Positions 54,228 through 63,424 of a stretch of DNA of 64,000 nt are shown here, one piece after another. Positions within the stretch are counted from its first letter, which is position 1, and each line of letters begins with the position of its first letter. The DNA comes from CAVVAE01 sp963746185 (GTDB taxonomy: Bacteria; Actinomycetota; Actinomycetes; Propionibacteriales; Nocardioidaceae), in assembly GCA_963746185.1 (NCBI GenBank), contig CAVVAE010000002.1, positions 310,001-374,000 on the forward strand. Direction: 5' to 3'. A program made the translations under genes and the position numbers. A model generated the notes under the pieces. That model worked only from the letters and a program-made list of their open reading frames with translations. It ran no database searches and was not told the DNA's origin.

Positions 54228-54938
54228 TCAGGGCGCGGTGACGTTCCAGTCGACGACGAAGTACCCGACTCCATATGGCGCCTCGTCGTATCGCACGGCC
54301 GTGGCGATCGAGGCGCCGTCCTCGTTCGCCGCCTGGGCAGCCCCGGCCAGCACCTGCCACGCTGGCCGGCCGGCGACCCACAGAGTGTCGGCGACTTCAG
54401 GGTCGAGGCGTAGGACGGCGTACGGCGTGGGTTCGGCCAGCGCCTTCACCACGGATGCGTCGAAGGCCTCTGCGCGATCGTCGAGATAGCCGGGCGACCC
54501 GGTCGTCCGCTTGGCCGAACCGTCACCCATCACCAGCATCGCCGCTGGCGCCCCGCCCGCCAGCCGTCGGCCGAGCGCTGCCGCGTCGTCGGTATCGGTG
54601 TCGCTGGCGACGGCAACGAAGCGCCTCCGGTCGCGTGGGCAATCGACCTCGTCGAGCAGGAAGGCGCCGATCGTCAACGAGGGCGGGAGCACGTCGGCGG
54701 CGCCTCCGAACTGCACGTCAACTCCGAAGCGCCGAAGGCTCCCACCGGCTGAACCGTCCCACTCCCCTGCCTCGTCGGCAGCACCCACGACGATGACGCG
54801 ATCGGCCGCGGACTCGTGCAGCCGTCGTACGGACTCCAGGCAGGCCGCCCTCAGGCCAGCCGTCTCCTCGGCCGCGCCAGTCGCCGCCGCCGGCACCAGC
54901 AACGGCGGGTGTGGACACACGCTGGCGGCAACGAGCAT
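54228..54938 (-). CDS. Class III extradiol dioxygenase (LigB)-like protein
   Basis: A 236-residue protein with the LigB-fold opening LVAASVCPHPPLLVPAA (possible metal-ligand histidine) and LVMGDGSAKRT in the middle. Similar genes are found close to miaA/dapF/miaB in actinobacteria, where the function is unknown; with few of the usual metal ligands, it may not be a true dioxygenase. ATG 54938 is chosen by the match; the upstream frame has no similarity. Confidence 0.82.
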   Translation of the reverse strand: MLVAASVCPHPPLLVPAAATGAAEETAGLRAACLESVRRLHESAADRVIVVGAADEAGEWDGSAGGSLRRFGVDVQFGGAADVLPPSLTIGAFLLDEVDCPRDRRRFVAVASDTDTDDAAALGRRLAGGAPAAMLVMGDGSAKRTTGSPGYLDDRAEAFDASVVKALAEPTPYAVLRLDPEVADTLWVAGRPAWQVLAGAAQAANEDGASIATAVRYDEAPYGVGYFVVDWNVTAP

Positions 54939-55025
54939 GACGCCGACCCTAAGCCGTGGGCGACGACGAGGAGCTTGGGGGACTGTCCTTGGGCTGCCGA
55001 CACCACCGATCACTAGAGTCGCGGT

Positions 55026-55496
55026 GTGACTGAGCGCTTCCGCGTCGTACCTGCCGCCTATGTCGTGTTCCTGCGCGACGACCAGATCCTGTTGCAGCTG
55101 CGGCGAGGCACGGGCTACATGGACGGCTACTGGGCGACAGCGGCGGCCGGGCATGTCGAGGCCGACGAGTCAGTCTTCGCCGCGGCGGTGCGAGAGGCGC
55201 GTGAAGAGCTCGGCGTGCAGATCGACGAGTCTGACCTCGAGCCGCTCTGCGGTATGCACCGCACGGCACGCAACCACCTGGCGATCGACGAACGTGTCGA
55301 CTGGTTCTTCGCGTGCCGACGATGGTCGGGCGAGCCCACTTTGGTGGAGTCCGACAAGGCAGCCGACCTGCGATGGTTCTCGATCGACGCGTTGCCCGAT
55401 CCGGTCGTACCCCATGAGAAGTACGTCTTCGATCACCTGCGCGATGGGACGTTGGCGCCGGTCGTCGCGTTCGGCTTCGAGTCGGTGGCCGGCTAG
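55026..55496 (+). CDS. NUDIX hydrolase
   Basis: A 156-residue protein with a full Nudix box: GHVEADESVFAAAVREAREE followed by LGV. It hydrolyses a nucleoside-diphosphate-linked substrate; the opening VPAAYVVFLRDDQILLQLRR is MutT-like. GTG start at 55026. Its stop overlaps the convergent FAD oxidoreductase gene by four bases. Confidence 0.93.
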   Translation: MTERFRVVPAAYVVFLRDDQILLQLRRGTGYMDGYWATAAAGHVEADESVFAAAVREAREELGVQIDESDLEPLCGMHRTARNHLAIDERVDWFFACRRWSGEPTLVESDKAADLRWFSIDALPDPVVPHEKYVFDHLRDGTLAPVVAFGFESVAG

Positions 55497-56863
55497 GAGT
55501 CGAAACCGAGACCCAAGCGGTCGAGAGTGCGCAGCCACAGGTCGCGACGTCCTTCGTTGCGGTCCGCCTTCGCGATTGACCTTCGAGTCAATTGCACGCT
55601 GGCGTAGGCGAACGGCTCAGGCGGGAAAGGCAGCGGCTTCGACTGCACCATGGCCGTGGCGGTGCGCTCAGTCTCCTCACCCGACAGCAGGTCGAGCATC
55701 ACCTGTGCACCGAACCGGGTGGCCCCCACGCCAAGTCCGGTGTAGCCCGTCGCGTAGGCCACCTGGCCGTCGTACGCCGTGCCGAAGAACGGACAGAACC
55801 GGCTGCACAGGTCGATGGCACCTCCCCATGCGTGGGTGAAGCGGAGACCAGCGAGCTGCGGGAACGTCTCGAAGAAGTGGTCGGCAAGCAGCCGGAATGT
55901 CTCGGGTCGCTGGTCGAGCTCGGGCTTGATCGCACGGCCGAAGTGGTAGATCGCGTCGTAGCCGCCAAACAGGATCCGGTTGTCTGGTGTGAGGCGGTAG
56001 TAGTGGAACTGGTTGGCGTTGTCGCCGAGCCCTTGGCGGTTGCGCCAGCCGATGGCGTCGTGCTGTTCGGTGGAGAGGGGCTCGGTGACGAGCGCGTAGT
56101 CGTAGACGGGTACGACGTAGGGCCGCACCCGTCGTACGAGCGAAGGAAAGGCGTTGGTGCCGAGCGCGACGTGACGTGCCGAGATCGAGCCTTCTCGCGA
56201 GTCGAGCCGGATCTCGCCAGCGTCGCGCCGGATGCGGCGAATGTGGGTGCGCTCGAAGATCCGGACGCCCGCCCGCTCTGCCGCTGCCGCCAGCCCCCAG
56301 GCGAGTTTCGCGGGGTGGACCAGCACCGTGCTCTGCTGGTCCCAGAGGCCGGCGAGGTATGTCGGAGAGGCGACCTCTTGCCGCATCTCGTCCTGCTCGA
56401 GGAAGCGCCCTTCGCCGGCGGCAGCCGCCTCGCGGAGGCCGTCGACCTGATAGGCCTCGGTGGCGACGGTCAGCTCTCCCGTGCGCTCGAGGTCGCAGTC
56501 GATGCTGTAGCGGTCGACGTCGACGATGAGTCCGGCGAGGTTGTCTCGACCGAGGCGTTGCAGGGTGTCGAACTCGTCGGAAAACCGTTCACGACCATTG
56601 GCTGATCCGTGGGTGAGGCTGGCCGCGCAGAAGCCGCCGTTGCGTCCGCTGGCGGCCCAGCCGACGGAGGCGGCGTCGAGCAGGACGACGTCTCGGTCTG
56701 GGTCAGCCTGCTTGGCGAGGAGCGCGGTCCAGAGTCCGGAGTAGCCGGCGCCGACGATGGCGAGGTCCGTGCGGAGGTGTCCGTCGAGACCGGGTCGCGG
56801 CTGGGGGCGGGCGGGGTCATCGAGCCAGAACGGCGTACTGCTCGCCTCGCTCAACGCGTCCAT
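55493..56863 (-). CDS. FAD-dependent amine/amino acid oxidase (DadA/PuuB-like)
   Basis: A 456-residue DAO-family enzyme: FAD-binding LAIVGAGYSGLWTALLAKQA (about 35-54), GWAASGRNGGFCAASLTHG, and C-terminal AYATGYTGLGVGATRFGAQV. Closest in style to gamma-glutamylputrescine oxidase and related amine oxidases. The ATG at 56863 sits seven bases after AGGA; GTGs at 56869 and 56866 are alternatives. It stands alone; a link to the amine island at 18-28 kb is possible but not shown. Confidence 0.9.
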   Translation of the reverse strand: MDALSEASSTPFWLDDPARPQPRPGLDGHLRTDLAIVGAGYSGLWTALLAKQADPDRDVVLLDAASVGWAASGRNGGFCAASLTHGSANGRERFSDEFDTLQRLGRDNLAGLIVDVDRYSIDCDLERTGELTVATEAYQVDGLREAAAAGEGRFLEQDEMRQEVASPTYLAGLWDQQSTVLVHPAKLAWGLAAAAERAGVRIFERTHIRRIRRDAGEIRLDSREGSISARHVALGTNAFPSLVRRVRPYVVPVYDYALVTEPLSTEQHDAIGWRNRQGLGDNANQFHYYRLTPDNRILFGGYDAIYHFGRAIKPELDQRPETFRLLADHFFETFPQLAGLRFTHAWGGAIDLCSRFCPFFGTAYDGQVAYATGYTGLGVGATRFGAQVMLDLLSGEETERTATAMVQSKPLPFPPEPFAYASVQLTRRSIAKADRNEGRRDLWLRTLDRLGLGFDS

Positions 56864-57017
56864 CACCACATCCTGCCTGGATGCGTCGCTTCATGGCTGC
56901 TCATCGTGGTCGGGTTGGGCACGCCGTTTGCAGCTGGGTGGTGGTGGCGTCGCACACCGTCTCGCTTAATGGACACTTCGGCTCCGCGAGACGCAAACCC
57001 ACAGTCCGCAAGGCAGA

Positions 57018-57059
57018 TTTGCCTTGTTAACAAGCCTTTTGGCTTGAAAACAAGGCAAA
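57018..57059. terminator. Long A/T-rich hairpin after miaB
   Basis: Bases 57018-57036 and 57041-57059 pair at 17 of 19 positions around a TTTT loop. It lies 16 bases past the miaB stop on the minus strand. Confidence 0.85.
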
Positions 57060-57075
57060 CCCCGGAGCGGGAAGG

Positions 57076-58599
57076 TTAGTGGGAGCAGGAGGGGGTGGCG
57101 GTGGCGGGGATTGGGTCGGGGAGGCCGAAGGTGGGCAGGCCTAGGGAGACCGGGACGCTGGTCGCCTCGGTGGCTCCGGACGTGCGTGCCTGCCAGGCAT
57201 CTCCGGCACGCGTACGACGGATCGCCTTGACCGGCCCGTCGCTCACCAAGTGGTGGGGCGCTCCGTAGGTCACTTCGACCGTCACCATGTCGCCCGGCCG
57301 GATCGGTTGCTCGTGCGAGCCAGGTGAGAAGTGGACCAAGCGGTTGTCACGCGCCCGTCCGGAGAGCCGTTCGGTGGCGGCGTCCTTGCGCCCCTCGCCT
57401 TCTGAGACCAACACCTCGAGCTGACTTCCGACCAGCCTCTTGTTCTCCTCCCAGGCGATCTCGTTGACGAGGTCGACCAGACGTTGGTAGCGCTGCTGCA
57501 CAACCTCGTGCGGCAGCTGTCCGTCCATCGTGGCGGCCGGAGTGCCTGGACGCTTGGAGTACAAGAACGTGAACGCGCCGCTGAACCGCGCCTCACGCAC
57601 CAGCGACAAGGTCTCGTCGAAGTCGGCCTCGGTCTCGCCCGGGAAGCCGACGATGATGTCGGTGGTGATGGCGGCATCGGGAATCGCGGTACGGACGCGG
57701 TCGAGGATGCCCAGGTAGCGGTCGCGCCGGTAGGAACGCTTCATCGCCTTGAGCATCGCGTTCGATCCGGACTGCACCGGCATGTGGAGCGAGGGCATCA
57801 CGTTCGGCGTCTCCGCCATCGCGGCGATCACGTCGTCGGTGAAGTCGCGCGGGTGCGGCGAGGTGAAACGCACTCGCTCGAGCCCCTCAACATCACCGCA
57901 GGCGCGAAGCAGCTTGCCGAACGCTAGCCGGTCACCGAACTCGACCCCGTAGGAGTTCACGTTCTGTCCCAGCAGCGTCACCTCGATGACTCCGTCGGCC
58001 ACCAGCGCCTCGATCTCAGCGAGGACGTCCCCTGGGCGCCGGTCCTTCTCGGTGCCGCGCAGCGACGGCACGATGCAGAACGTGCAGGTGTTGTTGCACC
58101 CCACGCTGATCGCGACCCAAGCGGCGTACGCGGACTCACGACGCGTCGGCAGCGTCGACGGGAACACCTCGAGCGATTCGAGGATCTCGATCTGGGCTTC
58201 GTCGTTAGCGCGGGCCCGGTCGAGCAGAGCCGGCAGCGACCCGATGTTGTGGGTGCCGAACACGACGTCGACCCACGGCGCTCGCCGGGTGATCTCGCTG
58301 CGGTCCTTCTGCGCCAGACATCCCCCGACCGCGATCTGCATGCCCTTGTTGGCCGCCTTGACGGGTGCCAGCTGGCCGAGGTTGCCGTAGAGCTTGTTGT
58401 CGGCGTTCTCGCGAACGGCGCACGTGTTGAAAACGACGACGTCTGCTTGGTCGCCCGACTCGACGCGCGCGTAGCCCGCGTGCTCGAGCAACCCAGAGAG
58501 GCGTTCGGAGTCGTGCACGTTCATCTGGCAGCCGTAGGTCCGCACCTCATACGTGCGCGCAGCGCCCTCGCGCGCACGGCTGGTGGCGGTCGTCGTCAT
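57076..58599 (-). CDS. miaB: tRNA-2-methylthio-N6-dimethylallyladenosine synthase
   Basis: A 507-residue MiaB. N-terminal methylthiotransferase cysteines at 24 (TYGCQMNVHD), 60 (FNTCAVRE) and 94 (GGCLAQ); radical-SAM cluster CxxxCxxC at 168, 172, 175 (GCNNTCTFCIVP); C-terminal TRAM domain. It thiomethylates the tRNA base prenylated by MiaA. A Pro/Thr/Ser-rich tail of about 35 residues follows TRAM. ATG 58599 chosen; the frame continues upstream without similarity. Confidence 0.97.
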   Translation of the reverse strand: MTTTATSRAREGAARTYEVRTYGCQMNVHDSERLSGLLEHAGYARVESGDQADVVVFNTCAVRENADNKLYGNLGQLAPVKAANKGMQIAVGGCLAQKDRSEITRRAPWVDVVFGTHNIGSLPALLDRARANDEAQIEILESLEVFPSTLPTRRESAYAAWVAISVGCNNTCTFCIVPSLRGTEKDRRPGDVLAEIEALVADGVIEVTLLGQNVNSYGVEFGDRLAFGKLLRACGDVEGLERVRFTSPHPRDFTDDVIAAMAETPNVMPSLHMPVQSGSNAMLKAMKRSYRRDRYLGILDRVRTAIPDAAITTDIIVGFPGETEADFDETLSLVREARFSGAFTFLYSKRPGTPAATMDGQLPHEVVQQRYQRLVDLVNEIAWEENKRLVGSQLEVLVSEGEGRKDAATERLSGRARDNRLVHFSPGSHEQPIRPGDMVTVEVTYGAPHHLVSDGPVKAIRRTRAGDAWQARTSGATEATSVPVSLGLPTFGLPDPIPATATPSCSH

Positions 58600-58645
58600 A
58601 ACCGGTCCAGGGTACGGCGAGCGGCGTCTCCCGCCCAAACCCGCC

Positions 58646-58691
58646 AACGTCCTGCACTCCGGTCGCGATAGCAGCCAGGGTGCAGGACGCA
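58646..58691. repeat. Hairpin-forming repeat, copy A
   Basis: GTCCTGCAC (58649-58657) pairs with GTGCAGGAC (58680-58688). The whole unit, including loop GCCAGGG, resembles 59069-59114. Confidence 0.85.
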
Positions 58692-58705
58692 ATGAGAGCC
58701 GCTGC

Positions 58706-58987
58706 TCAACGCGTTCGACGCAAGCGCCATCGAGTGACGGCCTCGACTACTCCCACGAAGAGTCCGTACGGGATGAGAATGCCTACGGTGAGGACCGCGA
58801 TACCGAGCATGACTAGCCCACTTCCGTCCGGGTCACCTTCCGCCGATGCAGCGTCTTCGGGTCCCCATTTCGCTTGTCCGACAACGGCGACCGTCACGAT
58901 GATGACAAGAGCCCCGGCCAAGTAGAGCCATCCTCGATAGCGGCCCCACATACGATTCGCCTCCCCTGCCTCATCGGTCTCAGCCAT
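58706..58987 (-). CDS. Small membrane protein, unknown
   Basis: A 93-residue protein with two membrane spans (YLAGALVIIVTVAVVG and GLVMLGIAVLTVGILIPYGL) and a basic C-terminus (RWRLRRTR), suggesting a hairpin with both ends inside. ATG 58987; in-frame ATG further upstream possible. Flanked on both sides by a hairpin-forming repeat. Confidence 0.65.
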   Translation of the reverse strand: MAETDEAGEANRMWGRYRGWLYLAGALVIIVTVAVVGQAKWGPEDAASAEGDPDGSGLVMLGIAVLTVGILIPYGLFVGVVEAVTRWRLRRTR

Positions 58988-59068
58988 GGTCCAGGGTTCC
59001 ATAGCTACTGAATCGCAGCATTGAGATCGCACCCACTAGCCACACTCGCCGCGACCCTTGCCCCCCGC

Positions 59069-59114
59069 AACGTCCTGCAGCTCGGCTGCCATGGCGGCCA
59101 GGGTGCAGGACGCA
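59069..59114. repeat. Hairpin-forming repeat, copy B
   Basis: GTCCTGCA (59072-59079) pairs with TGCAGGAC (59104-59111). A further half-copy (CGTCCTGCACTCC) follows at about 59134-59146. Confidence 0.85.
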
Positions 59115-59153
59115 AGGAAGGTGCGGCCGCACGTACGTCCTGCACTCCGCCGC

Positions 59154-60137
59154 TCAGCCGAACCAGTGGGCCCGGTCCAGCGAGCAGACGATCTCGGTGG
59201 CAGCCCCTTCACCGACCGGCCTCGGCTCATCGATCCATAGGCCTCGCGTGAAACCACACTTCTCCAACGCTCGCAATGACGCGACGTTGCGATGGTCAGG
59301 GCTAGCCAGGAAGCGTGGCGCTTCCGGGTAATGAGGCACCAATACGTCGCGGAGGAACGTCCAGATCATCTTGGTGCCGAGTCCCTGACCGATCCGGTCG
59401 GGTTTGCCGATGACGTAGTCAAAGCCGACAGCGTCCGGGTCGCCGGTCTTCACGGCGTACTCGTCGTGCGCGCCCACCGGGTAGTCCTGCATGTAGCCGA
59501 CGTCCGCACCGTCCATCTCCACTACCCACATCCGGGTGGGCGCTTCGCCCTCGAGTCGGGGACCGTAGCGACGTTGAGCCGCCTCGAGGGTGAAGTCTTG
59601 GCCGTGGAACCAGCGGCTGGCGTGCGGCGCCTGCTGCCACGTCACCACCGCCGGCAGATCGTCGTAGCGCATGGGGCGGAATCCCACCTCGACCACGGGG
59701 ATGGCGCCGGCTCGGGTGATCTGTTGATCGGCCACCCACTTCGGAAGCACCCGCGAGGATGCGGTCGCTGCATCGAGCCACTCAAACCGGTCGTGCTCGG
59801 GATCGACGAGGTCGATCGAGGCGGACTCGTCGACATCGGCGGCGAACAATGCCCACGGCAAGGAGAGATCGACGGCGAAGGCAGGTATGTCAACGAGGCC
59901 GGCTTCTTCGGCCAGCTCCCGCAGGGCCGCCGGATACACCGGTTCACCGGGTTGCCGAGCACCAGCAGGCGACGTCCAGGCCCAGTCGCCTTCGAAGTCG
60001 CGGCCGCGAGCGTTTCGGTGCAGCAACAAGAACTCCGGAGAACCTGAAGAGCCCTGTCGTCGTACGACGACCGTCGACCCGCGTGGGTCATCGACAGCGA
60101 TCTCGAGGCCGTCCCAGGTGTGTGTGACCTCCGGCAT
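59154..60137 (-). CDS. NUDIX-GNAT fusion protein
   Basis: A 327-residue fusion. The N-terminal half is a NUDIX hydrolase (REX2EEXG core in LRELAEEAGL, with upstream GARQPGE); the C-terminal half (about 155-327) is a GNAT acetyltransferase of the AAC(6')/RimJ type, with VGYMQDYPV and the acetyl-CoA loop KPDRIGQGLGTKMI. The two halves are joined by a short linker (VADQQITRAGAIPVVEVG). Such a fusion might couple a nucleotide-type hydrolase with N-acylation or detoxification; the substrate is unknown. No operon partner. Confidence 0.9.
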   Translation of the reverse strand: MPEVTHTWDGLEIAVDDPRGSTVVVRRQGSSGSPEFLLLHRNARGRDFEGDWAWTSPAGARQPGEPVYPAALRELAEEAGLVDIPAFAVDLSLPWALFAADVDESASIDLVDPEHDRFEWLDAATASSRVLPKWVADQQITRAGAIPVVEVGFRPMRYDDLPAVVTWQQAPHASRWFHGQDFTLEAAQRRYGPRLEGEAPTRMWVVEMDGADVGYMQDYPVGAHDEYAVKTGDPDAVGFDYVIGKPDRIGQGLGTKMIWTFLRDVLVPHYPEAPRFLASPDHRNVASLRALEKCGFTRGLWIDEPRPVGEGAATEIVCSLDRAHWFG

Positions 60138-60358
60138 AAGAACAGGCTAGCGGCGTGCGGTTGAGTGCCTCGGCCCGATCGGCAACGGTGCACTCAGGTG
60201 CACCTCCCCCACGCAATCGGAATTGAGTTATCTGCGCTGCTCGGCTGGTGGATGCGGCCGATCGGTCGACTCACGGATCAACCCCTCGGTCACGTGTCGC
60301 CGAAGGCGCTCCGAACCTGTCATCACCCCTCATACCCTGTGAGGGAAGGGGGGTGCCA

Positions 60359-60646
60359 ATGAGTGAATACAGGATCGTCCACACGATTCAGTCAGAGTCA
60401 TGCCCTGACAAGGGACACATCGAACGGGTCGCCATTGACGTCGGCGAAGGCGCTCCAAAGCTGTTGAAATCGGCTGACGTACTCCTGGCGCTCGCCATGG
60501 GTCATTCCTTCTATACCGAGCTGCCGGCCGTCGAAACGACTCCGACCGTGGTGGGCTGGGTCTGTCGGACGTGTCACCTCAACACGCTGCGATACAACCC
60601 GAGCCAACTGGTGGAGAACACCCTCGAAACACTGCCGGTCCTCTAG
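60359..60646 (+). CDS. Small protein with a C-terminal CxxC, DUF3892-like
   Basis: A 95-residue protein: MSEYRIVHTIQSESCPDKGH, then IERVAIDVGEG and a C-terminal WVCRTCHLNTLR with a CxxC pair. The N-terminal part faintly resembles DUF3892. Behind GAAGGGGGG at good spacing. Function unknown; could bind zinc. Confidence 0.65.
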   Translation: MSEYRIVHTIQSESCPDKGHIERVAIDVGEGAPKLLKSADVLLALAMGHSFYTELPAVETTPTVVGWVCRTCHLNTLRYNPSQLVENTLETLPVL

Positions 60647-60676
60647 CGGCCCGACGTATCACCGTCGGCAGCCAGG

Positions 60677-61036
60677 TCAGGCGATGACGCCCTCACAGTT
60701 GTCGTCGATGATGTCGTTCTGGTCGACGCTGAAGCGATAAGCGACCACGTCGAAGCCGGCACCGCAGTGCACGCGGTCGACCATTCCGTCATTGAGCAGG
60801 TAGATGAAGTCATTGCCCGCCGCGCCCCGCACAATGTCGCGGCCAACGGCTGGGCGCAGGCGGTCATCGCCTTTCCGACCGCTCAACAGGTCGTCCTTGG
60901 GCGTCCCCGGCAGCCGGTCTGCCGCGTTGGTGCCTCGCACGTGATGATGATGGTTACCAGCAGCGAGCGCCGGTGGCGTCGTGGCAGCCAAGCCGAGCAA
61001 TGTCACTGCCACCGCGATCGTGGTGGTCCCCCGCAT
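60677..61036 (-). CDS. Secreted RTX-like cap protein 4
   Basis: A 119-residue short member of the RTX-like family at 13-17 kb: signal peptide (about 1-27), two to three short repeats (GTNAADRLPGTPKDDLLSGR; GRDIVRGAAGNDFIYLL) and the two-cysteine cap (VHCGAGFDVVAYRF; DNCEGV). A GNHHHH stretch follows the signal peptide. GGGAGGCAAAC precedes ATG 61036. It is far from the other three. Confidence 0.88.
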   Translation of the reverse strand: MRGTTTIAVAVTLLGLAATTPPALAAGNHHHHVRGTNAADRLPGTPKDDLLSGRKGDDRLRPAVGRDIVRGAAGNDFIYLLNDGMVDRVHCGAGFDVVAYRFSVDQNDIIDDNCEGVIA

Positions 61037-61288
61037 GTTTGCCTCCCGAGCATGATGTGTGAACTGCGCTCGCCGAGTCGAGCCCCCAGCCACAGGGTGC
61101 CTGAGCGTTTTGGTGGGAGCAAACACCGATCCTTCTGATGCAGGGTGTCGCAGCATGTTAGTGCGTGTCGTGTCGTGGGGTAACTTGCTGATCACTCCGC
61201 GTGACGGACCTTTCGTCACAACGTGGTGGTCGTGGGAACATCATCGGCAAGAGTGCGCAAGCCCGACAGGCGTGGCGAATCCGCTCCT

Positions 61289-61858
61289 TCAGTCGACCGG
61301 CACAGACTCCCAGTCTGCATCGTTCATCGCGACTGAATCTTTGGTCAGTGCCTCTCGGACGACCTTGAACGCGAGGCCGGCGGGATAGCCCTTGCGAGCG
61401 AGCATCCCGACCAGGCGTCGGGTGCGGGTCTCGGCGTCGAGGTTGCGGGTCGCGCGAAGCTTGCGTTGCACGAGCGACTCGGCGTTGGCGAGCTCGTCAT
61501 CGGGATCGATCTGGTCGAGGGAGTCCTTGATGACCTCGTCATCGACACCCTTGCGACGAAGCTCTTGGCTCAGTGCGCGCTTCGAGAGTCCTCGACTCGT
61601 CTGTCGCGACCGCACCCAGGTGTCGGCGAACGCTGCATCGTCGACCAGGCCGACCGCTTCAAACCGATCGAGTACCTCTTGAGCCACGTCGTCCGGCACG
61701 TCCTTGGCGGCCAGAGCGTCGGCGAGCTCATGCCGTGACTTCGCGGAGGCGGTGAGCTTGGTCAACACGATGGTGCGGGCGACGGAAGCCGGGTCGGCTG
61801 GCGGCCCGAGATCTCGAGCCGGGTCGTTGGGCTCAGACTGCCGCTTGCGTCGCGCCAT
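61289..61858 (-). CDS. recX: Regulatory protein RecX
   Basis: A 189-residue RecX with three-helix repeats (ELADALAAKDVPDDVAQEVL; LSKRALSQELRRKGVDDEVI; RTRRLVGMLARKGYPAGLAF). It dampens RecA filament activity. ATG at 61858 overlaps the last base of recA's stop (TGATG). Confidence 0.95.
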   Translation of the reverse strand: MARRKRQSEPNDPARDLGPPADPASVARTIVLTKLTASAKSRHELADALAAKDVPDDVAQEVLDRFEAVGLVDDAAFADTWVRSRQTSRGLSKRALSQELRRKGVDDEVIKDSLDQIDPDDELANAESLVQRKLRATRNLDAETRTRRLVGMLARKGYPAGLAFKVVREALTKDSVAMNDADWESVPVD

Positions 61859-62910
61859 CAGAAGTCGATGTCGGTGGGCTCCACGCTTTCGGCATCGACC
61901 TCGACGCTCGCTCCGATGCCGAGCTTCTCGAGGATCCGCTTCTCAAGCTCGTTGGCAAGATCAGGGTTGTCGCACAAGAACGTGCGGGCATTCTCCTTGC
62001 CCTGGCCGAGCTGGTCGCCGTCGTAGGTGTACCAGGCACCGGCCTTTCGGACGAAACCCGTCTCGACTCCGACGTCGATGAGTCCACCCTCGCGACTGAT
62101 GCCCCGGCCATACATGATGTCGAACTCCGCCTGCTTGAACGGCGGCGCCACCTTGTTCTTCACGACCTTGACGCGGGTGCGGTTGCCGACGAAGTCGGTG
62201 CCGTCCTTGAGGCTCTCGATCCGGCGTACGTCGAGGCGCACCGACGCGTAGAACTTCAACGCCTTCCCGCCGGTCGTCGTCTCGGGCGAACCGAACATCA
62301 CGCCGATCTTTTCGCGGAGCTGGTTGATGAAGATCATCGTGGTGCCGGAGTTGCTGATCGCGCCGGTGAGCTTGCGCAAGGCCTGGCTCATCAGCCGGGC
62401 CTGCAGACCCACATGGGAGTCACCCATCTCGCCTTCGATCTCGGCTCGCGGCACCAGGGCAGCCACCGAGTCGATGACGATGATGTCGAGCGCTCCGGAG
62501 CGAATCAGCATGTCGGCGATCTCGAGTGCCTGCTCGCCACTGTCGGGCTGGGAGACGAGCAGCGCGTCGGTGTCGACGCCGAGCGTCTTCGCGTAGTCGG
62601 GGTCGAGTGCGTGCTCGGCGTCGATGAACGCGGCAATGCCGCCGGCGCGCTGGGCATTGGCCACCGAGTGCAACGCCACCGTGGTCTTGCCGGAGGACTC
62701 CGGGCCATAGATCTCGACCACGCGGCCTCGCGGCAACCCGCCGATCCCGAGGGCGATGTCGAGCGAGATCGCGCCCGTCGGAATCACCTCGATCGGCACC
62801 CGGCCCTGGTCACCGAGTCGCATGACCGAGCCCTTGCCGTGCGAGCGCTCGATCTGAGCAAGTGCGTTGTCGAGAGCCTTGGAGCGGTCTGCTTCAGCCA
62901 TCTGCGCCAT
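61858..62910 (-). CDS. recA: Recombinase RecA
   Basis: A 350-residue RecA, full length and no intein. Walker A GPESSGKT (69-76), MAW motif and L2-like GSPETTTGGKALKFYASVRL. It promotes strand exchange and triggers LexA cleavage. Start ATG 62910 or 62901 (MAEADRSKALDNAL); neither has a strong ribosome-binding site. A LexA box lies 143 bases upstream. Confidence 0.98.
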   Translation of the reverse strand: MAQMAEADRSKALDNALAQIERSHGKGSVMRLGDQGRVPIEVIPTGAISLDIALGIGGLPRGRVVEIYGPESSGKTTVALHSVANAQRAGGIAAFIDAEHALDPDYAKTLGVDTDALLVSQPDSGEQALEIADMLIRSGALDIIVIDSVAALVPRAEIEGEMGDSHVGLQARLMSQALRKLTGAISNSGTTMIFINQLREKIGVMFGSPETTTGGKALKFYASVRLDVRRIESLKDGTDFVGNRTRVKVVKNKVAPPFKQAEFDIMYGRGISREGGLIDVGVETGFVRKAGAWYTYDGDQLGQGKENARTFLCDNPDLANELEKRILEKLGIGASVEVDAESVEPTDIDF

Positions 62911-63052
62911 CCATTACGTCGGGCGGGCCCGGGTGAGGAACCCAGCGTGCGTTGTCGGGTACGACGCTAGACACGGCCACCGACAGAACCGGGAAGCCCG
63001 GACGATCTGTGGACGGCGACCTGGTCGGCGCGTCGTTGGGGACAACGCTATC

Positions 63053-63068
63053 TAGAACAGGTGTTCGA
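63053..63068. promoter_or_regulatory. LexA (SOS) box of recA
   Basis: TAGAACAGGTGTTCGA, one change from the ideal in the arms, in the recA upstream region. Confidence 0.85.
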
Positions 63069-63126
63069 ACGGGCGCGACACGCCCGACAACCGAGAAACC
63101 CCGAAACTCTCGCCCACCAGCGCGGC

Positions 63127-63324
63127 TCAACGATCTCGGGCGGGCAGTCCCAGCGTCTTCCAGACCTCGCGCCAGACCACCTTCGCGTCGTACCCGTCGG
63201 CCAACGCCTCCTCGACGGTGCGGCCACCCAGACCGGCCATCACGTGCTCGCGCGCCCAGACCCTCGCGTAGGCAGCGCCCAACGCGTCCTCCATCCGGGT
63301 CCAGAACTCCGTGTGCCGCACCAT
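63127..63324 (-). CDS. DUF3046 family protein
   Basis: A 65-residue protein of the DUF3046 family (RHTEFWTRMEDALGAAYARV, then EEALADGYDAKVVWREVW). In actinobacteria it is a constant upstream neighbour of recA. Function unknown. Start GTG/ATG at 63324 gives M(V)RHTEFW. Confidence 0.92.
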   Translation of the reverse strand: MVRHTEFWTRMEDALGAAYARVWAREHVMAGLGGRTVEEALADGYDAKVVWREVWKTLGLPARDR

Positions 63325-63424
63325 TCACCGTCGCCTTTGTCGTCGCTCTCGTCAGCGGGATGCCCACCCTACGTCGGGAAATGTACGACGCAGACCAAGC
63401 GACATCCATGCCCGAGACGTCAGT

